64,000 bases of DNA, from positions 12,772,001 through 12,836,000 of the forward strand of contig JANTQA010000047.1 in NCBI GenBank assembly GCA_027625915.1, given 5' to 3'. The notes beneath the pieces were generated by a model. That model did no database searches and had not been told where the DNA came from. It saw only the letters and a list, made by a program, of their open reading frames with translations. The position numbers were made by a program, and so were the translations under genes. This document shows, piece by piece, positions 1 to 12,005 of the stretch (the first letter of the stretch is position 1; each line of letters opens with the position of its first letter). This stretch comes from Anaeramoeba flamelloides. Lineage: Eukaryota; Metamonada; Anaeramoebidae.

Positions 1-934
1 TGGAATATGAAAAACTTGTTTTAAAATTTAAACAATAAATTTTTTATTTAATAGATCCGAATTTCATTGTAATTTTTGAATTCAACTCTCTTCAAATTTT
101 GATTACAATTTATTGTTGGGATTTTAATTTAAAATATCACTAACTAAAAAAACTAAAAAAAAAAAAAGAAGTGTTTGAAATATTAAAGCTTGGTATTGAT
201 CAAAAAAGTCCACATCTGGGGACACAATTCATCTTTCAAATAAAAGAGTGTTTTTTTTTTTTCGGGTTTTAAAATATTATACAATTCAGTATATAATTCT
301 AGATCTAAGCTCAAGTCAATTCTGAAGCTAAAATACTTGGTATTTTGAGAAATAAGTTAAATTGTGAATTGGTAATGTTTAAAAAATTTCAGAAATTTTC
401 AAATTTTGAGGAAACTTGTTAGTTTTTTTATTTCAAAAAATTTGTTTTAAATTTCTTCCCATATTTATTTCAAAAATTATTTCTGTTTTTAAATCAATTT
501 TTACTCAGATTATTAATTTTGCATATTTCTTTTTAAATAGTAGTTCTTTAAAAACTAATATCATGACCCTAAGATTTTAAAATGTTTTTTTTTTATCATC
601 AGATATGTATGTATTATAGAAAAAAAAATGATTCTTTTTATTCAGTGGTTTTATTTACGAGATATACCATTATTATTGAAATAGCATACTATGAACAAAA
701 TATAATTGGGTTTTTGAGTTAGATAAAACCATTAGTTAATTAATATTATATCAATAATAATTAAGTTTACCAGAAAAAAAAATTGAAATTCCAAAAGTTC
801 AAATTCCTGATATTATTGTTTTTAACTGTGTTACAATTTGCAAAATGTTCAAATAAAGGTAAAAGGTATTTTTTTCAGGTTAAAGTGTTTATTAAATTAA
901 TTATGATTTTATTTGGCTGTAAGGTATTTTATCT
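1..934. other. Intergenic, no gene seen
   Basis: AT-rich sequence broken by homopolymer A and T tracts. No reading frame has coding character; the short plus-strand frame at 783-980 ends inside the adjacent MITE and is not convincing. No RNA gene was recognised. Confidence 0.6.
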
Positions 935-936
935 TA

Positions 937-1135
937 TAGTCGGTTTCACTTTTAAGGCACAAACTTTCAACGAAATTTAAGGCACAAAAAAAATTCTCAA
1001 ATTAAAGCACAAAATTCAAATTCTAGTAAAATAATTTGTAAAAAAAAAAATTCCAAATTTTGTGCCTTAATTTGAGATTTTTTTGTGCCTTAAATTTCGT
1101 TGAAAGTTTGTGCCTGAAAAGTGGAACTGACTGTA
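937..1135. mobile_element. Tc1/mariner-like MITE, copy 1
   Basis: About 200 bp made almost entirely of two inverted arms of roughly 85 bp. The right end reads GGAACTGACTG followed by TA, and the left end is the diverged complement after TA, which fits Tc1/mariner (TA target, CAGT-type ends). The arms carry the sub-motif AAGGCACAAACT. There is no coding capacity. A second copy lies at 27531-27730. The superfamily call is inferred from end motif and TA context only. Confidence 0.7.
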
Positions 1136-1439
1136 TAACTCATAACTAACAATTGTTAAAATGTCAGTATTTACTAATAAAATATGGATATAAAAAAAAA
1201 TATTGATTTATTATTATATGGTGTGTTTTTTTTTTTTCTATTTTTTTTTTTTGGTATTTAACTTTTAAAAGTATATCTTTGTTTTAATTCAATTTTTGTT
1301 TTAATTCTATAAAATTGTATGAAATTTCCATATGTATTTTAGTGTTCAAAATAAACCCTTAAAATCTTTTTTATTTTGCACTATTCATTTTTTATTCTTG
1401 AAAATGTATCAAGGATGTCGAGTGTTTTCTAGTATTAAA

Positions 1440-1880
1440 AAGAAAAGACTAAATTTCAAATAGATTTTACTGATTTCTTTTGAATTCTGGAAAACCTAAC
1501 GAAAGTGTAAGTCAAATGCCTATATTTTCAATAATTAAAAAGAATAGAGTATAATCCGGGATTTAACTAAATTCTTTTAAAGCCTGGTAAAACGTATAGG
1601 TTTTCTTTGGTGTTTCTCTTTTATTAGTAATATCTGTTGATTTTCCAAATAAACAGAAAACTTAAGAAAACCATACGATTATTGATAAATGTTCAAAATA
1701 AATAGACCACTCAAAAAAACCGAATGAAAGTCCATTGATTTGCCAAATAAATATAAAATTCTTGAAAACCTAAGGAGACTATGCTATGTTTACCGTAGAG
1801 TGCCTAGCTTTTTTTATATTTTTTGAAATAAACCAAAAATTTATTAAGTTTTCTGTTTATTTCGAAGATTAAAAAACCCT
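1440..1880. repeat. Degenerate copy of the GAATTCTGG palindromic repeat
   Basis: Carries the phrases GAATTCTGGAAAACCTAACG (1484-1503) and GTAGAGTGCC near 1795, plus several AAATAAACAGAAAA-type segments. All recur in the region 60180-60790, and part of them in an insertion at 57629-57733. It looks like an old, scrambled member of that family. Boundaries are approximate. Confidence 0.5.
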
Positions 1881-4004
1881 AACGGAAAATTTAAAAAAAA
1901 ATATTTTTTTTTCAAATTGTAATTAATAAATGAATATTATTATTGAATTAATTTATTTATTCGTTTAAAAACTTTTTATTAAATTTAAAATGTTTTTGAA
2001 TATTTAATAGCAAATCATCTTAACTCTATAAAAAAAAAATTGAATTTTTTATTTCAAATTTAAAAAAAACTTATTAGAACCTGTAAAATTGATTGTTCAA
2101 CTTAAATTGTTAAATATCTTTAAAAATAAATTTTTTAATTTTTTTTTATTGGGGACTATGTTTGCACCCTTGAAAGGGTTGAGTAATTGTGTTATTTCGC
2201 TTTCAATGCTCATAAAAAAATTCCACACATAAGAAATTGGACAAAAAAAAACATTTTTTGTTTATCTTTACCTTTTCACACAGACTTTTTTTCTTTCTTT
2301 TTGAATAAAAAGGGGAATTGAAAATAACAAAAAAAAATAATTACAAAAAATAGCTTTTGGAGATTTTCAAGTGTATTTCAAATTTGAGAACATTTCAGAT
2401 TTGTAAAAAAAAATGTAAAAAATATGTAGAACTGCCCAAGAAATTAATGTGAGTTGAGAAAGTTGAAATGGAAATTCTAAAATATTAAAATCAAAATTTT
2501 GATGATCGAAAAGGGAAAAATTATTGATATTTGTGAAATTTCACATTTTTTCTAAAAGAAATTCTTAGTGGACAAATATTACCTGGATTGTATAACTCTT
2601 TCAAGGGCGATTTTATACCTTATTTCGCCGTTTTCATCTCAAAAGGTAGTCCTTAAAAAAATTCTTTTTTTTTTTTTTACTATTATTTTTTAATTTTCTT
2701 TTTTTGTTTCCAAAAAACATAGTTCAGTAAAAACCTTGAACTTTACAAACCAAACAGTGATTTACAATAGATCATTTTGTCAAATCATTTTTTTACATCC
2801 TTCCGAGTTCAATCACCTTATTTTTGAACAACTCAGCCAAATTTAAACAAATTAATAACCAAAATCGGCACCACCAAATCTTTCAGTTTGATTGAAAAAA
2901 AAAAACAATAAATAGGCAAAGATTTTCTGAAATACTTTTTTTCAGTTGGTAAAATGTTCAAAAATGATTTCCAAATTTTATTGAAAAACCAAATGAAAAA
3001 AAAATTACACTTTATTTTCTTTTTTACTTATAACCATATCCTTCAAATAATCTCGAGTAATTGGGTGTTTAAATTGGTTTGTTTCTTTGGTACTTTTTCG
3101 TACTCCATATTGAGTGAGATAAGAATGGTAAATTTATATATATTTTGTAATAGAAAACAAATGGTTAATTAACTGATATTTTTTATCATTAAAATTAAGC
3201 AAATAGGCATCAGTCAAATCTTTGAAAAATCAATTATATTTCAAAAAGTTGAATAATAAGAGTTAATCATATTCCTAAAAATATCAATTATCAGGAATTA
3301 GAAAAAGATCTTATGATTTTTCTTTCCATTGGAGGAAAAAATTTGTAGGAGATCTTGGAAAAATATTTTTTCATTTTGATCAACTAGAAGGAAAGATACT
3401 ATTTGTAACAAAACAAATGGAACAAAATTTTCATTCAGCTTTCTAAAAAAAGGTTTTAAAATCAATCAAACTTTTCAATTTTTTAATCCTCGAAATCAGT
3501 TTAAATTATTATTTTATCTTTTAGAATTGGGGACTTTTGTGGTTTGTTAAAATTATTGGAATGGTGATTATTTTGGAAAGCTGATTGAAAATTTTGATCT
3601 TTTTATTTTGCAATTAGCAGTAGTGTAATTGTCAAGTCATTCTTCTTTTTGAAAAAAACACATTTTGATAATTTTCCATTTCAAAAACAAATTAAAAAGC
3701 CTAAAAACACTTTTTAAAAATTAACAAAATAACAGTAAAAAATAAAAATTTTCAAAACAATAATCGACCTGAAAAAAATATTTAAGTCAAGACAAGTCCT
3801 TGGGCAAATTGTTCATAATTTTTTTAGTGAAGAAAAATAACCTTCTGTTTCGGTGTGGAAAAACTAGCTCGATTTGACACTTGCTTTCTGATTGAAAGAT
3901 TTCCAATCTAGAAAAAAATATTAATTTTTTTCCTTTTTTATTTGCTTATCTTCTTATTAAAAATATAACTTGTGTCTTGAATTTAATTTGTTTCTGACTA
4001 CTGT
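1881..4004. other. Intergenic, no supported gene
   Basis: No convincing gene. A plus frame at 2954-3172 would give a 72-residue hydrophobic peptide starting MFKNDFQILL; it lacks a recognisable domain and could be a decayed exon. Related short sequences containing CCCTTGAAAG occur in opposite orientation near 2170 and 2610, but the match is too short to call an element. Confidence 0.4.
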
Positions 4005-4156
4005 AATTTGAATTCTAAATGGGGAAAAATTTTCACTTCATTTTCAATATTTTTCATCCGTCTCGATGAACTTAGCCAACGGTATAATATGTGAGTCATT
4101 AGTTAAAAGGATACCGAAAATGAAATAAATATTTTTCCCCATTTAGAATTCAAATA
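4005..4156. repeat. Short hairpin element (MITE-like)
   Basis: Two inverted arms of about 43 bp (4005-4050 and 4114-4156) sharing the core TTTGAATTCTAAATGGGG, separated by a roughly 65-bp loop. The size and structure are those of a solo MITE or foldback element. No second copy was noticed in the window. Confidence 0.55.
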
Positions 4157-4662
4157 TCAGCAAATGAAATTAAATAAAATGAAAAGGACTCGTTGGAATC
4201 TCAAAAATGAAAGAGATTATCGAATAGTATTTCTAGAAAGATAAATTTAAGAATTATTTTAATCCTTCGCAAAGTTGGAATATTACTTTTTGATTTTTGA
4301 AGGGTAATGTTTTTTCAAAGGAAGAGAAATAACACCCACAGCTATTTTGAAATGGGTGAATTGGGGTTTAATCGTGTCTAAATAAAATGTACCAAAAATT
4401 GCAAATTCACAAGTTTTTTTGGATGTACAATTTAACGTTCAAAGAAAATAAAATTATTTGAAGGGAAAACTAGCAAAGAAATTTTTTTCAAAATCACAGA
4501 ACTAAATGAAGTGAATGAGAAAAAAAGATTCAGAAGAGAAATTGTTCCAAAAAAAACTGAAATCATTTTTTAATTATTTGTCAAAAACTAATCATTTTTG
4601 TAATTTTTTTTTTCATCAAAACTGTTTCTTAATAATTGATTTTCAAAAAGCGATTTGGTTTG

Positions 4663-5583
4663 ATGACAAATAATATAAGTAATTTTTCAAATGATTACTC
4701 AACAAACCAATTACAAGAACAAGTACAGTCGATGGGAATAAATTCTGAAAATTGGCGCTCCCAAAACCTAAAGCAATACCCAACCAACGAAACACAGAAC
4801 CCCAATCGGAACCCACAAATAAACCGAAGCCCAAACCTTAATTTAAGCCGAAACACAAACCCTAATTTAAATCCTAACACAAAAGTTAATGTTAATATTA
4901 AGATCAACACGAACCGAAAATTGAACAGAAACACACATCTCAAACAAGCCACCTCACCGAATAACAACACAATAGATCATTTATTTTCACGATCGATGGG
5001 AAAAAGCCTGACAAACTTGAGAACCCGAACCAATTCTCCGAATTCAACACCAAAGCTTTCTTTTTCCCACGAAGAGAAAAAAAACATGCAGAACAACTTC
5101 CAAAGTTTTACTTTTAAAAACAAAATGAATTCACCAAATCTGAATTCTTTGTCCTCAAAAAGAAATATGTAAACTTTCTTTTTCTCTAACTTCCTTTTCC
5201 TCTTGTTTTTCTTTTTCTTTTTTTATTCATTTTTGTTTTTTCATTGCTTATTTTGTGAATTTTTTTTTTAAAATTTTTTTTTTTTATTTTTTTCTTTTTA
5301 CGAAAAAACTTTTTTTATAGTGGATCAATCAATAATGAAACCTATATATCGATTCCAAAAACAAATACCAACAATTTCCAAAGAAAAACAAATCAAAAAA
5401 CAAGTTTTAGTGAAAATAGCTCGAATTTAGGAAAATTCACCGTTCCAAATTCTGCTCCAAATAACCCAAACATCTGGACACAAAATTTAGGGTCACCCAA
5501 TAAAGGCACACATAATGGGTTTGGTTCGTTTTCTGGTTTAAAATTTACGCCAAAGTTTTCGAAACTAAATTCACAATCCTTAC
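4663..5583 (+). CDS. N/P/S-rich low-complexity protein, 5' exons only
   Basis: Not recognised. Exon 1 runs from the ATG at 4663 to 5168 and exon 2 from 5321 to 5583; the 152-bp intron has GT and TATAG borders and the phases agree (2 then 1). The peptide begins MTNNISNFSNDYSTN and then has an imperfect NPN/NRN/NLN repeat (residues about 45-90), followed by serine- and asparagine-rich sequence in both exons. I see no globular domain, signal peptide or membrane segment. Exon 2 ends at a GTAAAA donor at 5584 and I could not find a continuation: 230 bp further on the sequence enters a long palindrome (5813-6646). The gene may carry that element in an intron or may have been truncated by it. Confidence 0.5.
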
Positions 5584-5812
5584 GTAAAAATTTTTATTCT
5601 TTTATTGATTTTTTTTTTTATTTTATTTTTTTATTTATTTATTTTTTTTTAAAAGTCTTTTTTGTTTTTCTTATTGTTTATTTGGTAAAATCTTTGAAAG
5701 AGATTTTATTTGGGAACTTTGAAGTCAAACCAATGAATATGATACCAAAAAAATTTTTAAACTGTATTTTTTTTTTTTTTTTTTTTCTCAAAATGGAACA
5801 AAAAAAACTGTT
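5584..5812. other. T-rich intron-like sequence
   Basis: T-rich sequence after the exon 2 donor. It looks like intron and leads into the long inverted repeat. No coding signal. Confidence 0.4.
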
Positions 5813-6646
5813 TTTTGAAATTTCCAATCAAACAAAATTGACTGTTTGTTGAAAAATAAAATGAACAAATTTTTCATAATTCTTTGCAAAAACACAAAGA
5901 CCATTTAAGAGTTGTCCCTGTTTAAAGCCTCTTATTGGTTATCTGATGTTCTCTCTCCAAAATTGAAATTATAAAAAGTTCTTTTTAAGGATGTATGTTC
6001 CAAACAAAATCTCCAGACACATTACAAAAACCGTTCTTTTATATTGGTTAAGTATCTGGCGATCTTTTATCCAAAGATTGAAATAATTTTTTTTCGAAAA
6101 AAGGTGTTTATTTGGGTTTTTTTTTTGTTCTATTTTAAAACCTCACTTACCAATTCCTTAAAAATATATCCAAAGACGATATTTATCCAATTACTTTTTC
6201 ATTTAAGTTGGTCATTGTTACTTTGGTACTAATAACCCAGTAAAATTCAACAATTTTTCCTTAAATCAATACTTTCCTTTATTAATACTTTTTTGTTGTT
6301 AGTGAGGTATTTATTTACAATAAAATAAAAAATAAAAACTAAATGCAACTCAATTTTTCAAAAAAAAATTTTATTTTAGTCTATGGATAAAAGATCGCAA
6401 TATCCTTAACCAATATAAAAGAACGGTTTTTGTAATGTGTCTGGAGATTTTGTTTGGAACATACATCCTTAAAAAGAACTTTTTATAATTTCAATTTTGG
6501 AGAGAGAACATCAGATAACCAATAAGAGGCTTTAAACAGGGACAACTCTTAAATGGTCTTTGTGTTTTTGCAAAGAATTATGAAAAATTTGTTCATTTTA
6601 TTTTTCAACAAACAGTCAATTTTGTTTGATTGGAAATTTCAAATAC
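5813..6646. repeat. Long near-perfect inverted repeat (foldback element)
   Basis: The left arm (about 5813-6082) and right arm (about 6379-6646) are reverse complements over roughly 265 bp with only a handful of differences by eye, around a spacer of about 296 bp. The outer arm sequence includes CAATCAAACAAAATTGAC; the spacer has a smaller nested inverted pair (CCTCACT and AGTGAGG). There is no open frame of substance. Such arm identity means a recent insertion or ongoing arm-to-arm conversion. The family is not identified. Confidence 0.85.
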
Positions 6647-6724
6647 CATTAGAGTCATTTTACAAAAGTATGTCAAAGAAGGTTTTCAAAATTATCTTTA
6701 AAACAATCAAAAAACTTTAGGATT

Positions 6725-7060
6725 TTCCGTAATTGTATGCCCAGTGGCAATTACTTTTCTCTATCTAGAACGTGAATTATTCGATTTAAAGAATGATAAG
6801 TTGATTTATCTTGTTGAAATTTTGGCTTTTTTTTTTTTGGAAATTTGCCCAGTTTGGGTAAAACTAATTACATACCTACCCAAATTTCGAATTTACCTTG
6901 AAAAGTTTCGAAAATAAAAAAAGTCCCTGCTGAGTGATCACCCATTTTTATTTTATGGAATTATTGAACTAAAAGGTAATGGTATAAATGTACTAAAATT
7001 ATCTGGAGAGAAAGTTCAGAAAGGGGTAAACAAAATCGATTTCAAAAATATCTTGAAATG
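6725..7060 (+). repeat. Dispersed repeat with coding flavour, copy 1
   Basis: About 335 bp that recurs in inverted orientation at 41575-41930. The start shares CAGTGGCAATTACT and a following stretch that in the other copy translates as SGNYYSLSGSSELFALKND and ends at GTAAGG, a donor-like site. It may be a duplicated gene fragment rather than a transposon end. No family recognised. Confidence 0.65.
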
Positions 7061-7306
7061 TTTGAAAATTTCATAAAGTTTTTGGATCTATAAATAAATT
7101 AGCTAAAATCAAAAAAAAAAACCCAAAAATTGCAGTATTTTGATTTTCCTTTAACAAAGAATCAATTAAATAGTTTTTTTTTTTTTGTTTTCTTGAAACA
7201 TTGTATTCCAACCCTAAAAGAGCATAAAATACGGATAGCTCTTAAATAGAGATATTTTAAGTAAAATCATTTTAAAAAAGGGAGTAATTTTTTTTTTCTG
7301 ATTTTT

Positions 7307-7463
7307 TCAGAATTAAAACTTTAAAAAAGTTTTATGTTTTAATAAAGTGTGAACTTTTTTTAAAAAAAGTGCTTTTCTTTCAGACACCAGCCTATACACC
7401 ATATTTAAAGGACGAGTTCTCGCTTTATTAAAACATAAAACTTTCAAATAGTTTTAGTTCTGA
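7307..7463. repeat. Short hairpin element (MITE-like)
   Basis: Two inverted arms of about 45-50 bp sharing AAGTTTTATGTTTTAATAAA around a loop of about 60 bp. It lies 430 bp upstream of the PSP1 gene start. No coding content. Confidence 0.6.
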
Positions 7464-7893
7464 CAAATTTTTCACTTTTTTTAAAATAGAAAACTTGAAA
7501 AAAGTTTTAAAAGGGCTGTATTCTATTAAAAACATTTTTTTGTTACACTTTTATCAACTGGCTTTATCAATATTTAATGTCTATATCATATTCACAAAAA
7601 GAAGGAAATTTTTTTTTTGTTTTTTTCAAAAGAATTATTTCAAAAAAAAAATTAAATACTCACCTTTTTTATTTACTAAATCAAATCTTAAGAAATTTTT
7701 ATTTTTTTTCCAAAATCACTCTAACCCTCCTTTTTGCACTAATTTTTTTTTTTTTATTACTTTTACTAATTTTTCTGAATTTTTTATTAAAATTGCTCTC
7801 GTAATAGAAACCTCATCTTTAAATTTGACCACGATTTCACCAAAAAAGGAAATATTTTCACAATTAAAAAATCCAAATTCGCAACAAGAAAAT

Positions 7894-9437
7894 ATGTTTA
7901 CTAATAATAACACAATCAATAACAATAATAACAATAATACGACTAACAACATTCATAATAATTATTTTAAAAAGCGATTTGATCAATATCCCAACCGATA
8001 CCAAACACAAAACAACCAACAGTCAATGAATTTTAACCAAGGAAGAGGAAGGGGAAGAGGGAGAGGAAACAACATGAATATGGGGTTAAATGGGGGAATG
8101 GGTGTTGTAAGAGGAAGAGGGATAGGTACAAATATGGGGATGAATCGGGGAAGAGGCCTCGGGAATAAGCAAATCCGAACCATAAGAAAACAAAATAACA
8201 GAAACAGGGTATCAAGAAAAAATTATTTCAAAACTGTTGATCAAGATATTAACATTGGCAATGAAAATGAAGAAAACCAAAATACCAACAAAACCCAAAT
8301 CAATAGCAATCAAATCAATAGTTTCAAAAACATTAATAATTTCAATAGCATTAACAACAATACCAACAATAATTTAAACAGTTATAATAACAATTTTAAT
8401 AATAATAACAAACAAATTAATAATCAAAATTTAAATACAAATAATAACCAATTCCAAAACAATAATAGCCAATTCCAAAATAATAATAACCAATTCCAAA
8501 ATAACAACCAATTCCAGAACAGCAACCAATTCCAAAACAATAATAAATTCCAAAACAATAACCAATTTCAAAACAATAACCAATTTCAAAACAATAACCA
8601 ATTTCAAAACAATAACCAATTCCAAAACAATAACCAATTCCAAAGCAATAGCCAATTCCAAAATAATAATCAATTTCAAAGCAATAGCCAATTCCAAAAC
8701 ACTAACCAACAAAATAATTTGAATATTTGGAGAGTCGAATTCAAAGAAAGAAAAGATGTATTTAAACAACCAGAAGGAATTCAAGTCACCGTTGACGATT
8801 ATGTAATAGTTGAAGCAGATAGAGGTCAAGATCTTGGAAGAATCGTCGAAAAAGTTACAAATAATGAAATCTATGTAAAGAAAAAAATCGTTCGTCAGGC
8901 AAAAAGCCAAGAAGTTACCGATCTTACAACTAAAAAAGAAGAAGAAAGGCAAGCTTTAGTTATTTGCCAAAATAAGGTTACACAGCATGAACTTAACATG
9001 GATGTTTGTTTTTCTTTTTTTTTACTATTTTTATTTATTTATTATTATTACAAGGTTACAATATGAATATTTAAATGAATAATATTTGATTTTTCTGATA
9101 TAAATCTGAATATTTTGATTTTTTTTATTTATTTATTATCAAATCTTAGGTTATCAGTGCAGAATACCAATTTGATAGAAGAAAATTGACTTTTTTATTT
9201 CTTGCTGAAAAACGAATTGATTTTAGGGAATTAGTCACAGACTTATTTAAAACATTTAAAGTACTATTTTAATTTTAATTTTTCTTTTTAATTTTTTTTT
9301 TAGAATGATTATTGATAATTTTTTTTACTTAACTTTATTATTTCTATTACTTTTATTTTTTATTTATTTTTTTTCTGATAATTATTATAAAATAGGTTCG
9401 AATTTGGATGAAACAAGTCAACCAAAACAAGAAATAA
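7894..9437 (+). CDS. PSP1 C-terminal domain protein with RG-rich and N/Q-rich regions
   Basis: Three exons: 7894-9003, 9150-9260 and 9396-9437, all phase 0 with GT-AG borders, giving 420 residues. The ATG at 7894 is the first in frame; upstream in-frame sequence is T-rich and looks non-coding. Order: poly-N start; RG/GRG box (about residues 50-90); N-rich linker with a QFQNN repeat (about 183-272); then the PSP1 C-terminal domain, with VIVEADRGQDLGRIV, VICQNKVTQHELNMD, ISAEYQFDRRKLTF and RVR-type end RIWMKQV. The domain is that of yeast PSP1 and bacterial YaaT; yeast PSP1 was found as a suppressor linked to DNA polymerase alpha. The RG box suggests RNA binding, by inference. The domain call is firm, the role is not. 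Confidence 0.88.
8440..8708 (+). repeat. Coding minisatellite encoding NNQFQ units
   Basis: About fifteen tandem units of mostly 18 bp (some 15 or 21) with the core AACCAATTCCAAAAC, each encoding NNQFQN or a close variant, inside exon 1 of the PSP1 gene. Variation between neighbours is mainly C/T third positions, as expected for slippage or unequal exchange. Confidence 0.9.
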
Positions 9438-10187
9438 TTTATTCAATATTTCTATCATTATTTCTTTGAAATATTTAAAAAAAAAAAAAATTTAAAGAAA
9501 GAATCCACTTATTTTTATTTTCTTTGGCAAACGAAAAAACTTTCTTTCAAAAAAATTGTTTGTAAAGAAACAAAATCATTATTTATTTTTTTTTTTATTC
9601 TTATTTTTCGTTTTTTTTTATTTTTATTTATTGGGTTGGTTTTAACCTTTCTCTCACAATCAACCCTCTTTTTTTTTTTTTTTTTTTATTTATTTTTCTA
9701 TTTTTTTGTTTCTTTGTTTCTTTGTTTTGTTGTTTCTTTGTTTCTTTTATTGTTGTTTATGAACATTTTTCAAAAGAAACAAATATTTTATGAAAATTTT
9801 ATTGATCAATTATTTTCAAAATAATTATTTTATTTATTTTTTTTTTTCTCTTTTCTTCTTCTATTACAATTTTTTATTTTTTTGTTATTTCAAACAATTT
9901 TCATTATTGGCGTTCATTTAAAATAAGATTTAATTAATTTTGATTTGCTTTTCAAAAATTATTCAAAATATATTAGAGTCTTCCATCTTTAACTGTGAAA
10001 TTATATATATATATCAGAGAACAAATAAAAAGAAAAAAAAAAAATCTTTTCATATATATTTAAAGATTCAAAATGATAATAATAAATTTGATTTGATTAG
10101 ACTATATGTCTTAAAATATAGAGCTAAGATTCTTTTTGAAAATTTTGTTTTCTTGAAAAAAAACAGATAAATTTGATTAAATTTCAC
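9438..10187. other. T-rich 3' flank, no gene seen
   Basis: Very T-rich downstream sequence of the PSP1 gene with runs of TTTATTT and TTTGTTTC. A plus frame at 9940-10170 encodes a K/I/F-rich peptide typical of random AT-rich sequence. No supported gene. Confidence 0.5.
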
Positions 10188-11467
10188 TTAAGGGATCAGT
10201 AATTCCTATTTATTTTTAATCCCAAGGGTAATAGGGTAATTTTTTTCACAAGGATACAATTGTACTTGATAAACAAACAACTTTATTTATCAACTTTAGA
10301 AAGATGAGTTATTATTTTAATAAATAAGATGATTTTTTCCAATTATATTTTCAGTCAAATAATCTGATCCTTTTTATATGTATTTTTGGATCAAATTAGA
10401 AAAAGAGCAATGTAATAAAAAATTTTAGCTTTAAGTATAAAATTTTGCAAATTTTTGCATTTTGCAATAATTTGTGAGTTATGTCAACTCCCAAAAAATT
10501 TATTTTGATTAAATCTCACTTTAAGTAATTTCTGTAAGTTTATATGAACAAATTACCTTGAAAATTTTAATCTTATATTGGATATACAATAAAAATAAAT
10601 CAAATATTGAATCCATAGAGATCTAAAAAAAATTGATTATTAATTTTATTCACAAATATTAATTAAATTTCTAGAAATTTCAAAGATTAAGTAATAATCT
10701 TCTTCAAATATTAAGTGTAACAACATCAAATTATATGTATTAAATTATTTTATTTGATAATTCTATATCTTTTTTTTATCATTAGAATTATTAATTTGAA
10801 TTCGTTTGATTTGTTTGAAAATCTTTAAAAAAATTGAGAAATAAATGGAAGTTTATTGATACATTGAATATTAAGGTTTTTAATAATCCAATGAAAAAAA
10901 AATAGGATTGTATTATTAATTATTGATTATAAATAATCAAATTAAAAAGTATTTTTTGAGATTATAAGTTGAATTTTCGAGATTTTAAAAAAGTATTTTG
11001 GGAGAATTTTTTTATTTAATCGTTTTTTTACTTCTTATATTTTTTTATTCAATAAATATAAAAATCGATTTGGATGTGTTCTTTGTTTCAAATAATTTTT
11101 GTAATTTTTTTTTGCTATAAAATAGATTTTTTATCAAGGATTATTTGAAAACTTGGTGGTTACATTTTTAAAGTTTGTTTTAGTACACCCCATTGAAAAT
11201 AATAACATTTTTTTTTAGTTTAAAGAAAATAATTTTTTTAAATAATTTAGAAATATGATGAATTTTAAACTTTTCAATTATGAGAAAAATGTATCAAACT
11301 TTTTTTTAAACAAAAAAAATTCATTTCTGAAAATAGTATTAAAAGTAAGTTTTCTTTTAGAGTAATCAGTTTTTTAGTTTGTAACTCAATTTCAAGATGT
11401 TATATATTTTTTTTGAATTTACAATTAGATTTACTTGTAGATTATTTTCAGTTTACTAGTCCCTTAA
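10188..11467 (+). mobile_element. TTAA-bounded TIR element, copy 1
   Basis: About 1.28 kb bounded by TTAAGGGATCAGTAA on the left and the near complement TTTACTAGTCCCTTAA on the right. The internal sequence aligns by eye along its length with 31182-32402 and, inverted and shorter, with 25905-26490. No intact coding frame, so it is a non-autonomous or dead copy. A TTAA duplication next to GGG ends would be compatible with piggyBac-like insertion, but the superfamily is only a suggestion. Confidence 0.65.
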
Positions 11468-12005
11468 TTTAATCTAAATAAAAAAAACTAAATGTTAACT
11501 CTATCAATCATTGGAAAAAAAAAAAATTATTTGATCTTACGATACAATAATATAATCAAAAAAATGAAACTAAAACAAAAAACAGAAAAAAAAAAAAAAA
11601 TGATTTTCAAATATTTCAAAAATTATTTCCAAATTGAATGAAAGTGTATTATTATTATACATTTTCAAAGTCTTAAACGTATCAAAAATGTTAAAATTTC
11701 ACTTAGTTATTTAAACTGATTGTTTCGGATTAATAATTAAAAGAAAATAGAAAGATACTTTATTTATATATGGATGCATTCCGAATATTGAATAATAATT
11801 ATAAAAGCAATTGTGAAATATCAACAAAAAAAAAAAAAAAAAATTAATAAGCTTTCAAGAAATAAACATTAATTTAGAAAATATAGTGTTAAAATTTATT
11901 AATAAAAAAATAATTTATCATTTATTGTTTCTTAATTCATATTTTAATATCTTGATAGAGATTTCAAAAAAAAAATAAATAAATAAAAATAAAAATAAAA
12001 ATTCA
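11468..12005. other. 3' flank of the WD40 gene, no gene seen
   Basis: A/T homopolymer-rich spacer; presumably holds the 3' untranslated region of the minus-strand WD40 gene. Nothing else supported. Confidence 0.4.

Noticed and set aside
2160-2640. Possible inverted pair around CCCTTGAAAG
   Set aside because: Similarity is limited to about 20 bases with mismatches and mixed orientation; not enough to define an element.
2954-3172. 72-residue hydrophobic plus-strand frame
   Set aside because: No domain, no splice partner, residue mix close to random AT-rich translation.
8431-8952. 173-residue minus frame opposite the NNQFQ repeat
   Set aside because: Reverse reading of the PSP1 exon; the PSP1 domain on the plus strand is decisive.
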